NCBI GenBank assembly: GCA_028564675.1
Contig: JAOVVO010000356.1
Coordinates: 1-64,000, forward strand
Length of the DNA stretch: 64,000 nt
From: Onchocerca lupi
Lineage: Eukaryota > Nematoda > Chromadorea > Rhabditida > Onchocercidae
Direction: 5' to 3'
In this document: positions 40,641 through 52,602 of the stretch, one piece after another
Position numbering within the stretch: the stretch's first letter is position 1
How the letters are laid out: every line of letters starts with the position of its first letter
The notes under the pieces: model-generated
Databases searched by the model: none
The model's input: only the letters and a program-made list of their open reading frames with translations
What the model was told of the DNA's origin: nothing
Program-made: the position numbers and the translations under genes

Positions 40641-41468
40641 TTCCCATTATTCCCGAATAATCAGAAGATATAATCCGGTCAACTTGAAAACCGTTCCGGA
40701 AATGGCACACAATCACTCGGATCATAAATTCCGATCCTCCTCCCAATACCATAAATAGAAACGCAAAATTATGTCACCAAACACCGTAACCGGAATAACA
40801 CACATCTCATGAACATCAAAGTAAATGACGCGGCCCAATGGGACTTTCACGTTACGACGTGCAATACCAACGTCTCCGTCTCTTTTGTTTTTTTTTAGGA
40901 AGATAAGGGTGAGTGCTATGTCGTTGAATGAAGGAATGCATGAAGATTTATCATCTTTTTGCAAAATTAATTTCCATGAAAATACATTGACAAGTTTCAA
41001 GTGTATATGCGTGTAAACATTTGCGCATAGAAATGACTGCAAACTTATCCAGTATATATGGAAAACTTAAGTATAGAAATGTCAATATGTTGTAGAATAT
41101 AATCTGATCAATATATAAACATATGCAAGTCATAAAGATCAAAAATTATGATCACTATATAAACTTCATTATGGGAAGCTTATACATATCTGTTTTGACT
41201 TTAATCTTCAGTGGGTTGTCCTGATAAGCATCATATTGCTTTACAAGAGGAAAAAAAAAAAGAAAAAAAAAAGGAATGATAGTGATGAGAAATATTTTTA
41301 TCCTAAAGAATCTATGACAATTAATTCTATTTTCTATAGCAACAATGTGAATTAGAGCAAATATTTACTTTAATATATTATTTTTTGATCAACGAGCAAA
41401 AATAGTAGCAAGTAATACATAGAAATTTACTCTTTCCTAAATTTGCACATAATGATGCAAATTGAAAT
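40641..41468. other. Intergenic region with a GC-richer island
   Basis: About 40660-40900 is clearly less AT-rich than its surroundings and has many CG dinucleotides. It has a long open frame on the minus strand ending near 40722. I read it as a promoter region upstream of the distal crh-1 exon rather than as a gene, because the frame has no family resemblance and passes through an A-rich run. The rest, to 41468, is the 3' flank of the glycosyltransferase gene. Confidence 0.4.
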
Positions 41469-44400
41469 TCACAATTCTTCATGCAATACTTTTTTAGGCT
41501 CCAGTTCCGGATCAATTTCTTGCACGAACCACTGAAATGACTTACAATTCAAACTTTTCTTCAATTTCAAACGTTCACTCAAATCGCCAGGTTTCACTTT
41601 TTTCGCATCAGGTTGCTTCTCATAGAAGTATTTCTGAAAAGAAAAGAAAAAAAGCTTTCATAAGAGTTGCGAACTCAGCAAATGTAAATATTTCCATTTT
41701 AATCGATTCAAAATGTTGTTTAGACAGAGAAAGCAAGAAAGAAATGTTCAAGGAAAAGGTATAATAAATCTAAAGTTGTGATTAAATCATATAAAATTAA
41801 AATTATGATCATATAATATAATTTTCACTTAGATAAATCGAGCTTAAATTTGAACTAATTTTAAATGAAAAAAATTTTCGGGAATTTACTGATACATATT
41901 ATTATTAAAGTATATTATTACATTTGTAGCGATCAAGAATTTCGGAACAGTATAAATCAAATGAATAATTAAATAACTATATGTTACTGAAATATTTAGA
42001 ACTATTAGAATGACCAAGAACATTTGGAAATATTCCTCCTAGTAAAAACATTACAGTTATGACATATTATCACTGTCATGGAAAAAACTTAACAATGATC
42101 ATTTTTCCCTATCCAAATCATACGACTTTGATCAATATTTATATAACATTTTTTAGCTTACCTAAAATCTTCCGAGGTATAGAAGTTACAACTAGATCCT
42201 TTTGAACTGTTTTAGAAATCCCAAGTATATCATGCCACATTAATATTGTGTAGTTGTTGCTATTAGCATAATAACGGAAGACAATTTGAACAGTATGAAG
42301 TAAAAGGACAAGTAAAAGTAAAAATAAAGGATCGACTCACATCATAATCATCAAACCAAACTTTAACAGTTCGCACCGAATTATACAGCTTTGAATCTAT
42401 GCCTGGTTTACTCTTATATGGACGACGCATGCGAAATACGTGGCCAACGTGGCTGCAAGGTGCCACTAAGATGGATCCACCGCAGAGCCACATCTGAATA
42501 TTTTTGAATTTTGGATAATTTTATTAAATTTCTTGCAGCACTTATTGAGCAATATTCTCATTCTCATTCTAAAACTTGATTTTTTTGGGATCCCGGCGAA
42601 AGCATGAATAAGCGGAGAAAATATGGTTAAAGTGAAATTTTTGAATCGATCACGTTCTGAGATATAAAGATACTGTTAAGTAAAAGTAATATTGCTAATA
42701 TTACTTGCTAATGAAAATTTATAACGCTTATCAGACAAATTCAATATCAAAAGATCATTATCATCAATAATTCAGTCCAGTATGATAGTATGAATATATA
42801 TCGAATTTTGGCTATTTATCGTACATCAGTTTGGAAAAGACTCCATACAACAACTATCAAATTCGTTAAATTTATCGATCGGTTAGATCACTTAATAAAT
42901 TATAAGCTAATAGGCATGAAATGGAATTTGCAAACGTTCCAAATTCGACGAACCCGAACGGACATTTCGATATTTTCAGCACCCCAAATCTCCATTCCAG
43001 TGTCATACTCACCCATTGTATGGAAGTACTTACGATCAATTGCTAATAAACCGCCTGACATAATCGCTGACCTGTAAACAAAATTTTTTAATTTTCTTAA
43101 AAATATCGATAGAACTATCCCAACATTAAGTATAGTATATATTCTGCTTACAGCGCGATGCCTTTGTCTAACCTCAACTATTTCATCAAATTTACTACCC
43201 CATAAATTGTCGAAATATAATTTAAATATTGTTAAAAGATTGTTATCCTACTTCAAATCAATTTAGGAATAATAATTTATATATTTCGGAAATAAAAAAT
43301 ATTTCGCGAAGATATTTCAGCATGCTGATCAAAATATTTCTTTGATGTGCATTACTATATACTTGGGAATTCTCCCGACAATATTACAACTATCAGAAAA
43401 GGTAGTTATCAAAAAAGCAAGAAGCACAGAAGGCACTTACCGAAATGGTTTAATATTATTTTCTGGTAAATCCCAGTATTCCCAAGGAAGATATTTCCAT
43501 GTGAATTCCAATTGCCAATCAAATGCACCCTTTGTTATCATTGCTTTCGAGAATTCAAATGTTTTTGGACTAATTAAATCGACGACTGGAAGAACAACTC
43601 TGAATTTTTCAATCTTATTTTCCACAATTTTAAAGTCATTTAATCAAACATTAAAATGAACCAAATATGCTTACTCTTCTCCTAATCTTCATTTTTATTT
43701 TTTTTTGATCATTAATTTATTTTTCCTATTGATGATTTTACTAAGTTATAACACTTTCTACATGAAAGAAACAGTCCTTATTCAAAAATTAGGATTTTAA
43801 AGTGAGTTTTGATTTATTTAGCATATATTACAACTCTAACCATTTAAACCTCATGTTCTGATTTCTTTTCACTTATTTAATAGTAGAATGGGTTTTTGGA
43901 TTTGCTAATTTGCTTTGATTGATAAAAGAATTTATCCTGAAATCTGAAGCACAAGAGAAGAATACGATGATTGGTAAGATAAAGCTTAAATTTCCGACAA
44001 TTCCAACTTTTTTTTCTTGGCCAATTTCTTTATTTCAAAATTTTCATGTATGAACCTAATATAAGAAACGTTTATAAATAAATAATAACATATATCTTAC
44101 TCACTAACCTTGTAGAATTTTCCTGAATTGGCAACAGTAAAGGTTCAATCCATAATGGAGTCACTTCGCAATGGCTATCCAAAAATATGAGGACATCACC
44201 ATGAGCCATACGTGATGCGTAAACCTGAAAAATAAAACAATGAAATTGTTACCTATAATTTCATTCAGGATCTGTTTAAATATCAAATCTGGCTTGAATT
44301 AGACGAATAAAATATATCCATAAATAAACTTGTTTTATAGAAATCCCTTTTCCAGCTAAAAATTGAGTTATTTCTTTTAAAATGTCAAATTAATTTCTCC

Positions 44401-45003
44401 ATAAAACAATTTTTGAAGAATATTTGATTAAAAAAAAAAAAGTTCATATACCTTGGCTTTGATAAGTCCTAATCGTTCATTACTTCGTCGTGTGATTATC
44501 TTTTTCATTGGCCATCGTACATGATTACCGTAATTAATGATATGATTAATGGGTAATGTATCATAATCACTACAGTCATCGTATAATATAATTTCGTTCA
44601 AAAGTTTGGATGGAGTATTATCGAAAATACTATTTAGCATACGAATTAATACTGATAGCGCTTCATTGTGATAAATAATGATTATGCTTACATTCAAACT
44701 GATATTGCGAGGTAATGATTCACATCTGTAAAAAAAAAAACAACAAATATATTCTAAATTATCATTAAACCGGTAAATGAAATAAAAATGCGAAATTATG
44801 AGCGAAGAAATCTTTCTGATTTTAAATGATTTTCATTTTGAATTCTTCAATGAAACTTATTTTAAACTTGAAAAAAATTCTGTAACAAGAAAAAATCCTA
44901 GAAATTAATATGAATTTAATCAATGGATCATCAATGAATAACAGATAAATTAGATTAATCGTGAAAGATATAATTCTGGATTAAATCATGATAGTTATCA
45001 GCC

Positions 45004-45048
<45 letters not shown>

Positions 45049-46156
45049 GCATTTCTTGAAACAGAATTTGGGCATTTCAGAGTGTAAAAATTCAAGAAAT
45101 TTTATAAAAGATTATAAAAAAAAAAAAAAAAAGAAAGAAAAAATTTGTAATTTACATCATAAATTTCTTACAGTTCGTGATAAACAGGTGATAATTTACG
45201 ACGTGGTCCAATTTTATCACTTGCCAATATGTCATAAGCAAATTTCTCGACACCCCATTCGTATCGTTTCCTTTCTATTTCATTTTCTATCTCATTTTTT
45301 TCTTTCGGAGTAGATGGATCACAATTGCTAACATTGGGATTAACTGTTGACCAAGAAATTATACTGAAATTTTTGAATTCATTAATTATATTTTGAAAAA
45401 AAAAAAAAAAAAAAAGAAAAAAGGAAGAATAATCTTTTATACTACTATTTTAAGAATAACAAGATATGTATGTTAAGCTACGGAAATGAAAGGAAAAATA
45501 TTTGGTGTAGAAAAGAAAGCGACAACTTTATCAGATATATATTATCGTTCCAATTATCTGTTAAGATAATTAAGATAAATTAACAAATAAGATAAGTTAA
45601 GATAAATTTACATATAAAGCTAAAATTTGAAATTCAGAAAAAAGTCAAAAACCGAGGAAAAGTTTGATTTATAAAAACACATGATAGATAAATTAACAAA
45701 TAAGGTTAAAGTTTAAAATTTTGAAAAAACAAAGGACCGAAATTCAAGAAAGAAGAGAAAATCTAAAATTCATTTCAGAAAAAAAAAAAAAACCAAAACC
45801 AAAATCCAATAAAAAGTAAAGATTTAAAGTTAAAATTGAGAAAATAGTTCAAATAAAGAAGAATAAAAATGCAATCGAAAGATAATAAATGCAATCAAAA
45901 GATAGTAAAAAGTTTTAAAAAACCAAAAAAAAAAAAAAACTAAAACTTACTCTACATATGGATCAATATGTGGACATTTTTTCAGCACTGCTTCATTTTT
46001 TTCCTTTTCATTTTCATTTAAAATCATCAATTCTTCTTCTGATGATATTTTTTCAGTGGAAATTTTGGTAATATTACTTGCATTGATAACGGTGATAACA
46101 CTAACATTTATGAAATAATGAAGAAATATTGATAGAAAAAGTTTCATCAACAACAT
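41469..46156 (-). CDS. Polypeptide N-acetylgalactosaminyltransferase without lectin domain (8 exons)
   Basis: Exons in transcript order: 45951-46156, 45172-45363, 44452-44725, 44109-44224, 43441-43599, 42954-43071, 42341-42493, 41469-41633; 1383 nt, 460 aa. It starts GalNAc-O-Ser/Thr (mucin-type) glycosylation in the Golgi from UDP-GalNAc. The N-terminus (MLLMKLFLSIFLHYFINVSV) is a short hydrophobic anchor or signal. GT-A catalytic domain: VSIIIIYHNEALSVLIRMLN; Mn2+-binding DSH at 240-242 (LIFLDSHCEV); the Gal/GalNAc-T motif WGAENIEMSVRMWLCGGS from 345; and metal-ligand His373 in HVGHVFR. The protein ends about 85 residues after this motif with CKSFQWFVQEIDPELEPKK and a stop, so the usual C-terminal ricin-type lectin domain is absent. 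I recall C. elegans gly-8 being similarly short, but orthology is not proven. The second ATG, at 46147, could also be the start. Confidence 0.93.
45005..45046. repeat. (CAG)14 tract in an intron
   Basis: Fourteen uninterrupted CAG units, followed by CGG, lie in the intron between exons 2 and 3 of the GalNAc-transferase gene (CTG in the transcript sense). They are not part of any coding frame that I can support. Confidence 0.95.
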
Positions 46157-48757
46157 CAGCAATGATTTGAAAGAAGTTTAGAGAGACGACAATGATAGTG
46201 ACATTGAGGTAACCCGAAATTTGAACCATGACGATAAATGATGATGCGCGACAAAAGTGTTTAATGTGCTACTTAAAATTACTCTATCCTATTCAAATTT
46301 AGGTTAATTTTTAAAACCCAAATTTATTCCATTCTAATATTTAGCAAAAGAATGTCAAAAATTAAAAGCTAGGAGAAAAATTAATTCTAAATTTCTGTAG
46401 CTATTTGCAAAACCTTCAAATGAATATGAATCATCAAAAAAAGTTTTTAAATTTCTCGATCAAACATTTGATGAATGAGTATCCTTCACAATTCGAGTTT
46501 CTTTTCTTTCTTTTTTCTTTTTTTTTCTTTCCTTCTCAATGAACTATCAAAATTAATGATAGTAATTAGATATTTACAGCAATGAAACTACTTTTATCAT
46601 TTTTCTCATCCAATTTATGGTAATTGCAATTCATGTTGACATCTAATGGAACTGGCAAACCTAAAGCTGACAGAACAGACCAAAATCTTTCTCGTCCAAT
46701 CAATCTTTCTCCTATTGCTAAATATTGTTATTGTAATGAATATCAGTTGAATGATTAATTTTGAAATTTCTTCAATTCCTATTTAATCCAACTTCAAAAT
46801 GTGTATTTCGAAAGCTATACGTAAAAAGTCTTTCGAAGCTAGAGAATTCATTGTTAAGGAAATGAAATTTCACGCCTTCTTTAGAAAAAAGTTTTATTCC
46901 AAAAAAGAAAGAAAAAACTATATATATATATGGATAAATTTCAATCATGGAATACAAATCTTTTTCTTCATAATGCAAAATGTGATAACTGAATGATTAA
47001 TTTCAAAGAATTATATTAAATAAATGAAAAAAAAAAAAAAAAAAAGCGAAACTATAGATAGATACAATGCAATGTTTCACAAATAAACTAAATCAAGCCA
47101 GCAATTTTTTCTACCTCAGTTGTAATAATTTCCAATTCCAATTCCATTCCACGCAACATCTAGTGCAATAGTACAGAGTTCTATAGCAATTAAAAAATAT
47201 GTTGAATTGGGCGAAGCAAAGCGTAACCGTTAGTTCGGAACAAGGTACGAATAGATAATCACTGACATGTTAATAAAAGGAGTGAAAGATGAATATTTTT
47301 AATCGCAATTTCAGTCTCACTATTTTCTTTTTTGAACCCTTCTTTTTTTACGTTCTTCGCAACTAAAAGGGCATGCATTCAAGTATTCTAGTTATCTTTC
47401 TAATTAAAAAACAGAAGGTGCTACGTGTAATGATAATTTGCACATCTAATCAAACTTGACTCAGTGACAAGAACTCTTCTTAATTTCTAAATAAGTCTCG
47501 AATATTCTGAAAAATTACACCTGAATTCGCCATTATAATAATTTGGAAAACTGACAAAAAAAAAAAAAAAAAAAATAAAAAGAAAAAAATACACGTTAAA
47601 GAATCAGTCAAAGATGGAAGTCCACTGAGTATTTACTGCATCAAAGACAGACGATTTTACAAATAAAAATGCTGGAAGAATATGATAAATGATAATGACA
47701 GAAAGCCCACAATAACACAATGAAATTCTTAAATGATTTTGTTAAATGTTATGGAAAATGTGAAAAAAAAAATCCCTATTTGAACAATTTTTTTAAAAAT
47801 ATTACGGCTATTTCATCTTTCTCTTTTACGTATCAAAAAACCAAAAGATCAATTCCAAATGAAACAATTCGATAACTACACATGCTCTAATTTGGGCAAA
47901 ATCATAATAAGTATTTTACTTACGATCCATAAATCAATTCGTAAAGTGTAAAATATTCTGATCAGTTCAAAATTTTTGAATCCTGTTTTTTCTACACAAC
48001 TTGGAAAACGTTTTTTTAGATCAGTCGCAAGCCTCTTGGTTTTTTTACGGTTTCAAGCAATATTAATGTTAGTATAGACAAAACATGAAACTAGAGATAA
48101 GCACATGAAATTTTGATTACCCGAAAAAAAGGAATTCACCTTTCTATGAAAGTCGTATAACAAATCAAACCGATGAAATTAGAGAATAGAAGAAAAAGGC
48201 AATGTTAGTATAAATATAAGCACAAGAAGAACAAAACTGGGAACATAATTTCGATGTCGCAAAAAAGTAAACTTCAAAATTGTCCTAAAATAAAATTTGC
48301 TTTCACTCTCCTTTCTCCAGCGACAAATCCAAATTCAGTTTCAAAAGAAGGAAGGAAACATTCTTGAAGTTAAGTTTGAAAGTTAATTTTATCACAGCTA
48401 AAACTGTTCCCGAATGGTCAACAAAAACAGTACTAAACAAACCAACTGAAGGAAGCATTATCCATAGAAATTAATAATGTACATTAAAAAAATGGAGATT
48501 GCAGATAAACAGCGTTTAAAACAACCATCACAGAGATTACAGCCAGTGAAGTTGCAAAGAAAGCGAAATTTTGAAAAAAAAGATATTTCTTTGATAATTT
48601 CCAAAGAATTGTTTTTCTTTATCCATCACATAAGAAAATGATAAGAACATTAAATGTTCTCCAAAAATAAAAATACAACACTGACCATAATTACAAACTA
48701 TACTAAATTCGTCTGTCAATGAGTAAAACCGCTTATTCTATCATTTACTGTTCGTTA
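46157..48757. other. Intergenic region between HEXIM and the GalNAc-transferase
   Basis: About 2.6 kb, AT-rich, with poly-A runs near 47027-47045 and 47558-47575. It should hold the GalNAc-transferase promoter and the HEXIM 3' flank. One exon-like open segment on the minus strand (46566-46727) is described in the findings; no complete gene could be built from it. Confidence 0.5.
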
Positions 48758-51700
48758 TTAACAATCTAAACTTTTGCGTACCGCATCGCTTGCTTCCGAA
48801 ACCGACGTACCACTATGTCGTCGTATTTTAGATATTACATCTTCATAAGAAACATTATGGTCCTTCAACAGCTGCTTCAATTTATCATTTTCTAACTGCA
48901 ACAAACTCACTCGATCTGCCAGCCTATCATTAATTTTCTCTAGTTGCATATATTCTCGTACAACCTGAAATTAACACATATTTTCACTTAACTTGGGATA
49001 AACTAATGAACTCAAATGCTTTCTTCGAAGTTTAAATTCCTATACTTGCATAGCTTCCAAATCATTATGATGAAAACTTTGATAAAAATATCATCATTTT
49101 ATTCATAATTCTTTGTCTCATAATAGTTTGTATTTTTTTATGTTCATTCTATGATAGCTCCTTTATCGAATTATTTTAGTTTTTCCTAAACTTCAAAGCA
49201 AAAAGGGCAAAAAGAAAAAATCTCCTTTTCGTATTTTCCTTTTTTCCGAATATAAAGAGGTTTTTTCTTTTTGGCTTGTTTTACTTTGAAGTTTTGGAAA
49301 ACTAAGTGCATATATAGTATACTAAAAATAAAAGAAATTCAATCTCCCAATTTTTTCTTCAAGCGCTGAATAATATTGTCATTAATACCAATAAGAATGA
49401 AATAAAAGGCATACTTGATCTTTGTTCATATTACTGATGCGCTCCATATTGACGTAATCGTAATCAGCATCAAATTGCCGTTCCATCTCATCATCTTCCG
49501 CACCAGAATAACTTGCACTGTCTGTTGTATTACCACCCATTTCAGATCCTGATTGACCAACGGTACCACATCTATAAAAATGAATTCTACTGGTGAACTA
49601 TCAGAGGGAAATAAAAACATGCATTAGCAGTTTCACCTTTTCGGTTTTGCAAAAAATAGCCATTACGTCCAAACAGTTGCCTAAAATATGTGAGATAACC
49701 TCAGAAGGTTTTAACTACATAAATTAGCTTCTATTATGCAAAGAGAACACTGGCTCAAATTGGAAAAACAGATTTTAATAACCATCACCAATTACAATGG
49801 AATGGACTAAAGGACTGAATTTTGACTTATTCCTCCTGATAAAAATGACCTTTTTTGGTCATTCACTGCACTAAGCTCCGCGGACTTCATATTTCCCTAT
49901 TTACAACCAGTCTTCACTCTGATACTGGAGAGAAGCAACCCCCGTAAAGACGTGACGTTCTGAAAATATTTCATCCCAAATGTGTCAAAAAAGTAAACCC
50001 TGCTCCTGGACTGACATAACATTCGGTCAGCTTCGTTACCGTTACTATCACAGTTTCTTGCAGCCTTTACATTTCGGCAATTTTCAAAGCCAAGCATGCA
50101 ATGCTCAGGAACTGAATGACTCGCCAAATCGACTATATGAAAATCTGCTCGCCTTTGGAGATTTTCAGAGTCGATCGAAAACGGAGCGTAGCACATGCGC
50201 GTATGTGAATGTACGTTGTTGTCGCAATACGCTCATCACATTTTTTTTAACATAATTGCAAACAACGTCTAGAAAAATTTGGAACTAGTTTAAGTTTTTC
50301 ATAGAAAAGATTTCATTTACTTATATTTCAATTACTTTACCGTTATTGTTAACACAAATGTGACACAAAGTCACTTCGTGCATGATATCATACAGAATTA
50401 TTTTCTTTTTTAATAAAACAGTTATTGGCCTACTTGAAATTATAATAGGCGAACAAATAATATTAAAATCTCTTCCTATATTCAAATGAAAATCGGGACA
50501 CATATCTATTATTTAATAAGATTCGAGAATTATATCATCACTAGCGACCAATATATGAGCAAGAAGAGGAAACCAGGATCAAATCTTACTGATCCTTCTG
50601 TAACACCAACTGCGCCGCATAACTATATTTAAGCCAAACATTAAGATTTAAAACCAACAATACAAATATAGAAAGTTTGGTAATATCATTACACTGAAGA
50701 ACACATATAAAAGGATTTATGAACTGGAAAATTTATTCGCAACTAATTATTAAAATGAAAAAATATAAACCTTTCATGAGTTGGTGAAAATCCTCCCATG
50801 GATTGCCGTTGATGTATAGCCATCCCAGGAATAGATTCATTCACATCGGGAGGCATCGTACGCTTTTCATGATCTTCCAGCAAGAACTGCGTCGTATTAT
50901 ATGGCGCCATAGGCTTTCCACGTGAAAACAATCTTTAAAAAAAAGAATTTGTAAAAGCTTGGGATTGATTTTCTTCAAGCTGACTCAAGTTGCACCAATT
51001 TCCTTCAATTTCTTTTTTAGATGCATTTATTAATGCATCATTTCCATAAGCAGCAAGTCTAAAGTTTAGAGTGAATAATTCGATTCGACAAAAAAAACTT
51101 GAAAATTCATATTATTAAACTTAGACTCTCCTATATTAACTTTAGTAAACAAAGAAAAAAGAAAAAACCTTCCGAAAAAATTCCGGAAATTGTTCAGAAA
51201 AAGTTCACAAACAAGATATGTTGGATCTAGATTTGTTTTTATCAAACATTTTAAATGATTGATTACATGAATTCAATTCTACAGAAAGCCACTCATTAAA
51301 AATATCCGAAGACAAGTGAATCTAACATAATTATGTCAGCATTTAAACTGGAATTAAAGTCAAAGTTATTTATGATCCAATCTAAACTTGGAGAGTAATT
51401 AAAGCAAAATTAGATAAAAAATACAGACAAATGGGAAGAAAACTCCCGAACGTTATCCAGGATTCCCAATCTTTTGCCTCTTTTCATTTTTTTTTTTTTT
51501 TTTGTCTAATGGTACAGAAACTTTCTAACTTTTCTCGTTTTCCTACTGCATTTCGTTCCTCCTTGTCTTCTTGAGCTATTTTTTCTTTTAGCGATAATGT
51601 GCGATATGGTTTCCAGCGGCCTTTTCCACCTCTCCTATAACTTTTATTCTATTTACTTTTTTATTACTTAATTGTTGATAAAAGAGTGAAAGAAAAAGAA

Positions 51701-52588
51701 AATGCATGTTGAATTCTTCAGCGTGTAAAAAAAAAATGTAGAATGAAAAATCACAGAGACAAAAAATTTTATTCTTATAACAGTTTTTCTTTTTTTTTTT
51801 TGGAAAAGAAAAATCTCTTTAACCATGTGTATATTTAAAAAAAAATTCTCAGTATTAAAATAACAGTTAAAATTGAAATAATGCTTAAAAACGCCTTAAA
51901 CTGCAATAATATGTCTCAAATCCCTAAAGTAGTAATAGTTGAGTCCACATTATTTGTTGCAATTAATAACGAAAATTTTCCAAAAAACAAATTCGAACAA
52001 GCACATCCTCATACATCCAATTATTTTCCATCTAAACTATCATCTGTTTTCTTTTCGCTTGCCATTAAATTTTGTAAGAAAAAATTAATTTTATAATATT
52101 CATAATATTAAGAATAAAAAAATAGAGAGAGATGGCTGAAAGAGAAAAGAACAAACACATCCATAAATAAAAAAAAAAAAAAAAAAAGGACGAGTTTTTC
52201 TGTGAAATTTGATCATTCTGAGAAACAAAAAATTCCAAAATGCAAAACAGAACAAAACAAAACAAAATAAAATTACAAACCTTCTTCGGGGTTTTTTCGT
52301 TTTTGCATTTGAAGCACCGGCCGAAAGAACCCCGACATCCGGAATTCTTCCAGAATAATGTTGCTCTTTCTTTCTTGGATCATGTTCCGCGTTAGCTTGA
52401 TTGCATGCATCGATGGAAATGTCAAGTGAAACTGCAACAGCAACTTCGTCATCGGTACCTTCCATCGATGCAACATTACTATCATGTTCTGGTTGCACTT
52501 GTTGTAATAAATGCTGCTTCGAAGTATGGTCTTGATCTTGTTGTTCATGCTGTTGTTTATCTGGCTGGTCTACGACAGTTGCAGTCAT
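48758..52588 (-). CDS. HEXIM: HEXIM-type inhibitor of P-TEFb (5 exons)
   Basis: Exons in transcript order: 52281-52588, 51530-51634, 50771-50932, 49415-49571, 48758-48964; 939 nt, 312 aa. HEXIM proteins bind 7SK RNA and hold P-TEFb (CDK9/cyclin T) inactive, which limits RNA polymerase II elongation in the nucleus. The N-terminal 95 residues are acidic and His/Gln-rich. The arginine/lysine-rich RNA-binding stretch (KTKKPRRR to GRWKPYRTLS) spans exons 1-2; the WKPY block matches animal HEXIM. Exon 3 carries the diagnostic PYNT motif at 148-151 (GKPMAPYNTTQFLLEDH), which contacts CDK9. An acidic stretch and a phenylalanine/tyrosine region (MERQFDADYDYVNMERISNM) lead into the C-terminal dimerisation and cyclin T-binding coiled coil (EYMQLEKINDRLADRVSLLQ). 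The short exon 2 has no ORF of its own but fits both phases. An acceptor at 52603-52604 (TTTTAAG) lies 14 nt upstream of the ATG, consistent with trans-splicing. Confidence 0.92.
49890..50250. other. GC-richer island in a HEXIM intron, nature unknown
   Basis: Inside the 1.2-kb intron between HEXIM exons 3 and 4 lies a block with visibly higher GC and CG content than the flanks. It carries a Cys-rich open frame of 99 codons on the minus strand (49897-50196, starting MCYAPFSIDS) and another of 91 codons on the plus strand. Neither resembles a family I know. It could be an intronic promoter, a non-coding RNA, or a relic of inserted DNA. I see no 7SK-like hairpin: only one GATC is present. Confidence 0.4.
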
Positions 52589-52602
52589 CGTGATCGGTAT
52601 CA

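Noticed and set aside
40722..41042. 106-codon minus-strand open frame near the distal crh-1 exon
   Set aside because: It runs through an A-rich tract, shows no lectin-domain QxW repeats that would make it the missing end of the GalNAc-transferase, and resembles no family. The GC-rich part is better read as promoter.
43342..43659. 105-codon plus-strand open frame
   Set aside because: Antisense to exon 5 of the GalNAc-transferase gene.
48390..48412. TATCACAGCTAAAAC, resembling the miR-2 family seed
   Set aside because: No partner arm forming a precursor hairpin is visible in the flanking 60 bases on either side.
50173..50180. CGATCG in the HEXIM intron as a possible 7SK HEXIM-binding hairpin
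   Set aside because: The 7SK 5' hairpin needs two opposed GAUC elements in a stem; only one GATC occurs and no matching arm is seen.
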